Origin: Bordetella pertussis 18323
GTDB lineage: Bacteria > Pseudomonadota > Gammaproteobacteria > Burkholderiales > Burkholderiaceae_B
NCBI RefSeq assembly: GCF_000306945.1
Contig: NC_018518.1
Span: 1,302,001 to 1,366,000, forward strand
Reading direction: 5' to 3'
DNA length: 64,000 bases
A program made the position numbers and the translations under genes. The notes under the pieces are model-generated. The model was not told where the DNA came from. It did no database searches and saw nothing but the letters and a program-made list of their open reading frames with translations. Of the stretch, positions 61,113-64,000 are shown one piece after another (the first letter of the stretch is position 1; each line of letters opens with the position of its first letter).

Positions 61113-62129
61113 CTAGCCGGCGGCGTTGCCGGCCAGTTCGTAGGGCAGGGGCGCCAGGGCGATGCGCGGGCCCTGCGCGCTGAGCAGCCGCAGGTCGCCG
61201 TCGGGCAGGCTGGCCAGGGTGGTTTCGAACAGCAGCGCGAGCTGCCCGTCGCTGCGCGCGGCGTCGACCACGCGTCCGCAGGGTTCGTCCGGCCGCGCGC
61301 TGTCGTAGATGTCCTGGCCGGCCAAGGGGTCGGGCAGGTCGGCCGGGGCCTCGGCGATCACGCCATGGGCCATGCGGCGCTTGACCGTGCCGCGGTAATG
61401 GCTGCGCGCCACCACCTCCTGGCCCGGATAGCAGCCCTTGGTGAAGCTGACGCCGCCGATGAGGTCGAGATTGACGGTCTGCGGAATGAAGACGTCCTGC
61501 GTGGCCGCGCCGATCCAGGGCAGGCCGGCGGCCAGGTCGGCGGCCTGCCAGGCGGACTCGGACGCGCGGCCCAGGTGCGCGGCCAGCGCGCCGGCCCGCT
61601 CCAGCTGCGCTTCGGTGGCGATCCACCACCAGCGCGGCTGCGCATCGGCCGAGGGCGCGCCGATCCAGGTGCCGGTGGGCAATTCGGCGCGCTGCCAGGG
61701 CGCGGCGGGCAGGGCGCCGCCGGCGGCGTCCTGCAGCGCGGCCAGCGCGGCGGGGGCGCATTGCACGCCCGCCGCCCACGCCGGCACCGGAGCCAGCCGC
61801 GCCTTGGCGCGCAATACGAACATGGACAGGCGCTTGAGCACCGCCTCGGCGACGTCGGCGCGCACCAGCGCCTGCCATACCGGGGCGCTTTCGTCGGCCG
61901 CGGCGGCCAGCCACATGACCAGCGTGGCCAGCAGGCGGCCCTTGGCGGTGCAGTAGCCGGCCAGGCGGGCGTGGTCGGCGGGCTGGCCGGTGACGTCCTG
62001 GGTCAGTTGCCCATGCAGGAAAGCCAGCGCGTCGGCGCCGGCCGCGCCGATGACGCGCAGGCTGGCCAGCGGCGCGCATTGCGCCGAACCATCGGCGCGC
62101 GCGGGAATCGAATCGTAGAAAGCGTGCAT
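61113..62129 (-). CDS. ygfZ: Folate-binding protein YgfZ
   Basis: YgfZ, 338 aa, is a tetrahydrofolate-binding protein of the GcvT-like fold that assists iron-sulfur enzyme maturation. The family's reactive motif KGCYPGQEVVARSHYRG is present (about residues 231-247), with the N-terminal ALAFLHGQLTQDV and CTAKGRLLATLVMW stretches. Start at 62129 (MHAFYDSIPARADG). The stop TAG at 61115-61113 lies in the CTAG next to IS481 copy 3; the C-terminus looks natural in length. It is divergent from mltG, a common arrangement in beta-proteobacteria. Confidence 0.93.
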   Translation of the reverse strand: MHAFYDSIPARADGSAQCAPLASLRVIGAAGADALAFLHGQLTQDVTGQPADHARLAGYCTAKGRLLATLVMWLAAAADESAPVWQALVRADVAEAVLKRLSMFVLRAKARLAPVPAWAAGVQCAPAALAALQDAAGGALPAAPWQRAELPTGTWIGAPSADAQPRWWWIATEAQLERAGALAAHLGRASESAWQAADLAAGLPWIGAATQDVFIPQTVNLDLIGGVSFTKGCYPGQEVVARSHYRGTVKRRMAHGVIAEAPADLPDPLAGQDIYDSARPDEPCGRVVDAARSDGQLALLFETTLASLPDGDLRLLSAQGPRIALAPLPYELAGNAAG

Positions 62130-62307
62130 GGCGGAATTCTAAAAGGGGCGGATGACGCGCACGCGCGAACCGGCGTGGGCCGCGCGGCGTCGAACAAACC
62201 CCGATGATACCCGGGGCGGCCCGCGCCGGCCCCTATGACCCGGCTGACCGCGGGGGCGTGGGCGGGCCAGCCGCCGCGCCCGCGATCCATTAAACTTGCG
62301 CAGACTT

Positions 62308-63342
62308 ATGAGAAAACGCATTCGTTTCTATTTTCTGCTGCTCGTGCTGGTGGCGCTGCTCGGCGCCGCGCTGGCGGCCGGCGGCGCCTGGACCTGGATG
62401 CACAGGCCGGTGGCGCTCAAGTCCGACCGCATCGATTTCGTGGTGGATCCGGGCAGCACGCCGCGCGCCATCGCGCGCACCCTCAACCAGGCCGGCGTGG
62501 CGGTCTGGGAGCCGGGCTTCGTCTGGATGGCGCGCCTGTCCGAGCTGGACAAGCAGATCAAGGCCGGCGGCTACCAGGCCATCGACGGCGACTCGCCCTG
62601 GCAGTTGCTGCAACGGCTGGCGCGCGGCGACATGAGCCAGCGCCAGATCACTTTCCTGGAGGGCTGGACGTTCCGGCAGATGCGCCAGGCGCTGCGCGAA
62701 CATCCCGACGTCAAGCAGACCCTGGGCGAGACCAGCGACGAGGCCCTGATGGAAAGGCTGGGCTCGACGGTGACTCATCCCGAGGGCATGTTCTTTCCCG
62801 ACACCTATGTGTTCACTCCGGGCAGCACGGATTTCGACATCCTGCGGCGCGCCTACCAGGAAGGGCAGCGCATCCTGGAGTCGACCTGGGCCAAGCGCCA
62901 GGATGGGCTGCCGGTGGGCACGCCCTACGAAGCGCTGATCCTGGCCTCCATCGTCGAGAAGGAGACCGGCCACGGGTCGGAGCGCGCGCGCGTGGCCGGG
63001 GTGTTCGCCAACCGGCTGCGCATCGGCATGCTGCTGCAGACCGATCCGACCGTGATCTACGGCATGGGCGAGGCCTACCAGGGCCGTATCCGCAAGCGCG
63101 ACCTGCAGACCGACACGCCATGGAACACCTACACCCGTCCGGGCCTGCCGCCCACGCCCATCGCCGCGCCCGGGCGCGCCGCGCTGCTGGCGGCGGTGCA
63201 GCCCGAACGCCACAAATACCTGTTCTTCGTGTCGCGCGGCAACGGCACCAGCGAGTTCTCGGTCAACCTGAACGACCACAACCGCAATGTGTCGCGCTAC
63301 ATATTGGGACAAGGGCAACCGCAACAAGGATCGCAGCAATGA
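62308..63342 (+). CDS. mltG: Endolytic peptidoglycan transglycosylase MltG
   Basis: MltG (YceG-like), 344 aa. The single N-terminal membrane anchor is [20 protein letters not shown] (residues 6-25), then a LysM-like periplasmic region and the catalytic domain with [28 protein letters not shown] (catalytic Glu in VEKE), [13 protein letters not shown] and [13 protein letters not shown]. It cleaves nascent glycan strands and sets their length. ATG 62308 is preferred over TTG 62296. It overlaps tmk by four bases (ATGA). Confidence 0.95.
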   Translation: MRKRIRFYFLLLVLVALLGAALAAGGAWTWMHRPVALKSDRIDFVVDPGSTPRAIARTLNQAGVAVWEPGFVWMARLSELDKQIKAGGYQAIDGDSPWQLLQRLARGDMSQRQITFLEGWTFRQMRQALREHPDVKQTLGETSDEALMERLGSTVTHPEGMFFPDTYVFTPGSTDFDILRRAYQEGQRILESTWAKRQDGLPVGTPYEALILASIVEKETGHGSERARVAGVFANRLRIGMLLQTDPTVIYGMGEAYQGRIRKRDLQTDTPWNTYTRPGLPPTPIAAPGRAALLAAVQPERHKYLFFVSRGNGTSEFSVNLNDHNRNVSRYILGQGQPQQGSQQ

Positions 63343-63965
63343 CCCCGCGTGGACGTTTCATTACGCTGGAGGGCGTCGATGGCGCCGGCAAGAGCACCCA
63401 TACCGCATGGATGGTGCAGGCGCTGCGCGACCTGGGCCTGACGGTGCTGGCCACCCGGGAGCCCGGCGGGACGCCGGTGGGCGAGAAGCTGCGCGAGCTG
63501 CTGCTGTCCGAACCCATGGCCCTGGAAACCGAGACCTTGCTCATGTTCGCGGCGCGCTGCGAGCACGTGCGCGAAGTGATCGCGCCGGCGCTGGCGCGCG
63601 GCGAGTGGGTGGTGTGCGACCGCTTCACCGATGCGTCCTATGCCTATCAGGGCGGCGGACGCCAATTGGGCGCGGCGCGCGTGGCGGCGCTGGAGCAGTG
63701 GGTGCATCCCGATCTGCAGCCCGACCGCACCTGGCTGTTCGACGTGCCGCTGGACGTGGCGCGCGCCCGGCTGGCGCGCTCGCGCCAGCTCGACCGCTTC
63801 GAGCGCGAGGAGGATGCCTTCTTCGAACGCACCCGCGCCGCCTACCACGAGCGGGCGCGCAGCTCGGATGGACGTATCCGCATCATCGATTCGAGCCGGC
63901 CGCTCGAGGTCGTGCGCGCGCAGCTCGACAGCGAGGTGCGCGAGCTGGTGGCGCAAGCGGCATGA
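63339..63965 (+). CDS. tmk: Thymidylate kinase
   Basis: Tmk, 208 aa, phosphorylates dTMP to dTDP. The P-loop [14 protein letters not shown] lies at residues 7-20, the DRx motif is [18 protein letters not shown], and the LID region is [27 protein letters not shown] overlaps link it to mltG upstream and holB downstream, the standard mltG-tmk-holB order. Size is typical. Confidence 0.97.
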   Translation: MTPRGRFITLEGVDGAGKSTHTAWMVQALRDLGLTVLATREPGGTPVGEKLRELLLSEPMALETETLLMFAARCEHVREVIAPALARGEWVVCDRFTDASYAYQGGGRQLGAARVAALEQWVHPDLQPDRTWLFDVPLDVARARLARSRQLDRFEREEDAFFERTRAAYHERARSSDGRIRIIDSSRPLEVVRAQLDSEVRELVAQAA

Positions 63966-64000
63966 GCCTCGGTCGCTTCCTGCCCTGGCAGACGGAGATC
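63962..64000 (+). CDS. holB: DNA polymerase III delta-prime subunit, N-terminal 13 codons
   Basis: Only [13 protein letters not shown] is visible before the window ends. The PWQ stretch and the position after mltG-tmk with an ATGA overlap fit HolB, a clamp-loader subunit. The call rests mostly on gene order. Confidence 0.7.
   Translation, partial: MSLGRFLPWQTEI

Overview
The window is high-GC chromosomal DNA from a Bordetella, most likely B. pertussis. The main reasons are three complete 1,043-bp copies of an IS481 element with the same 316-aa transposase, several broken genes, beta-proteobacterial housekeeping order, and a gene pair resembling the binding subunits of pertussis toxin. I could not run a search, so the species call is inference.

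Layout. Positions 1-2,600: radC (cut by the window edge), an FKBP-type isomerase with ispH, and maiA. Positions 2,640-6,290: tRNA-Thr(CGT), tRNA-Asn(GTT), a small cupin protein, a CobW-type GTPase, and a nitroreductase (frameshifted at its end) divergent from a LysR regulator. About 6,290-7,090 has no gene I can support, though it starts with a good sigma-70-like promoter. Positions 7,090-10,100: initiator tRNA-fMet, scpB and rluB. Positions 10,530-18,735: the translation and transcription cluster rimP-nusA-infB-rbfA-truB-typA, preceded by a terminator-like hairpin 6 bp from the rimP start codon. Positions 18,733-19,859: two overlapping secreted-protein genes that look like S4/S5-type and S2/S3-type pertussis toxin B subunits, with no catalytic S1 gene nearby. 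Positions 20,000-29,250: a LOG-family nucleosidase, polA, a ZIP metal transporter, a dienelactone hydrolase, a Na/Pi cotransporter, sdaA and queH. Positions 29,280-37,560: glnE, a frameshifted YhdP/AsmA-type gene, rho and trxA. Positions 37,850-43,969: parE, a YcxB-like membrane protein, parC and a DUF418 membrane protein.

The last 20 kb is shaped by IS481. Copy 1 (43,971-45,013) separates the DUF418 gene from a leftward group: TRAP permease, TAXI binding protein, class III aminotransferase and RpiR regulator. Copy 2 (52,544-53,586) joins a remnant ectoine locus (ectR-ectA, without ectB or ectC) to a headless dnaE2 that also carries a nonsense codon and lacks a catalytic Asp. After dnaE2 come dadA, nsrR-hmp with a clear NsrR operator, and a YqeY-like gene. 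Copy 3 (60,069-61,111) is followed by ygfZ, then mltG-tmk-holB, where holB runs off the window.

Two themes run through the window. The first is genome decay: two frameshifted genes, one multiply damaged polymerase gene and one decapitated biosynthetic operon. The second is the close fit between IS481 and its CTAG target. In all three copies the transposase ORF runs off the element and uses the target's TAG as its stop codon, and four flanking genes also end in that CTAG. A dispersed palindromic repeat (GGTGCCTGTCCC / GGGACAGGCACC) occurs near 28.5 kb and 56.3 kb, each time at gene ends.
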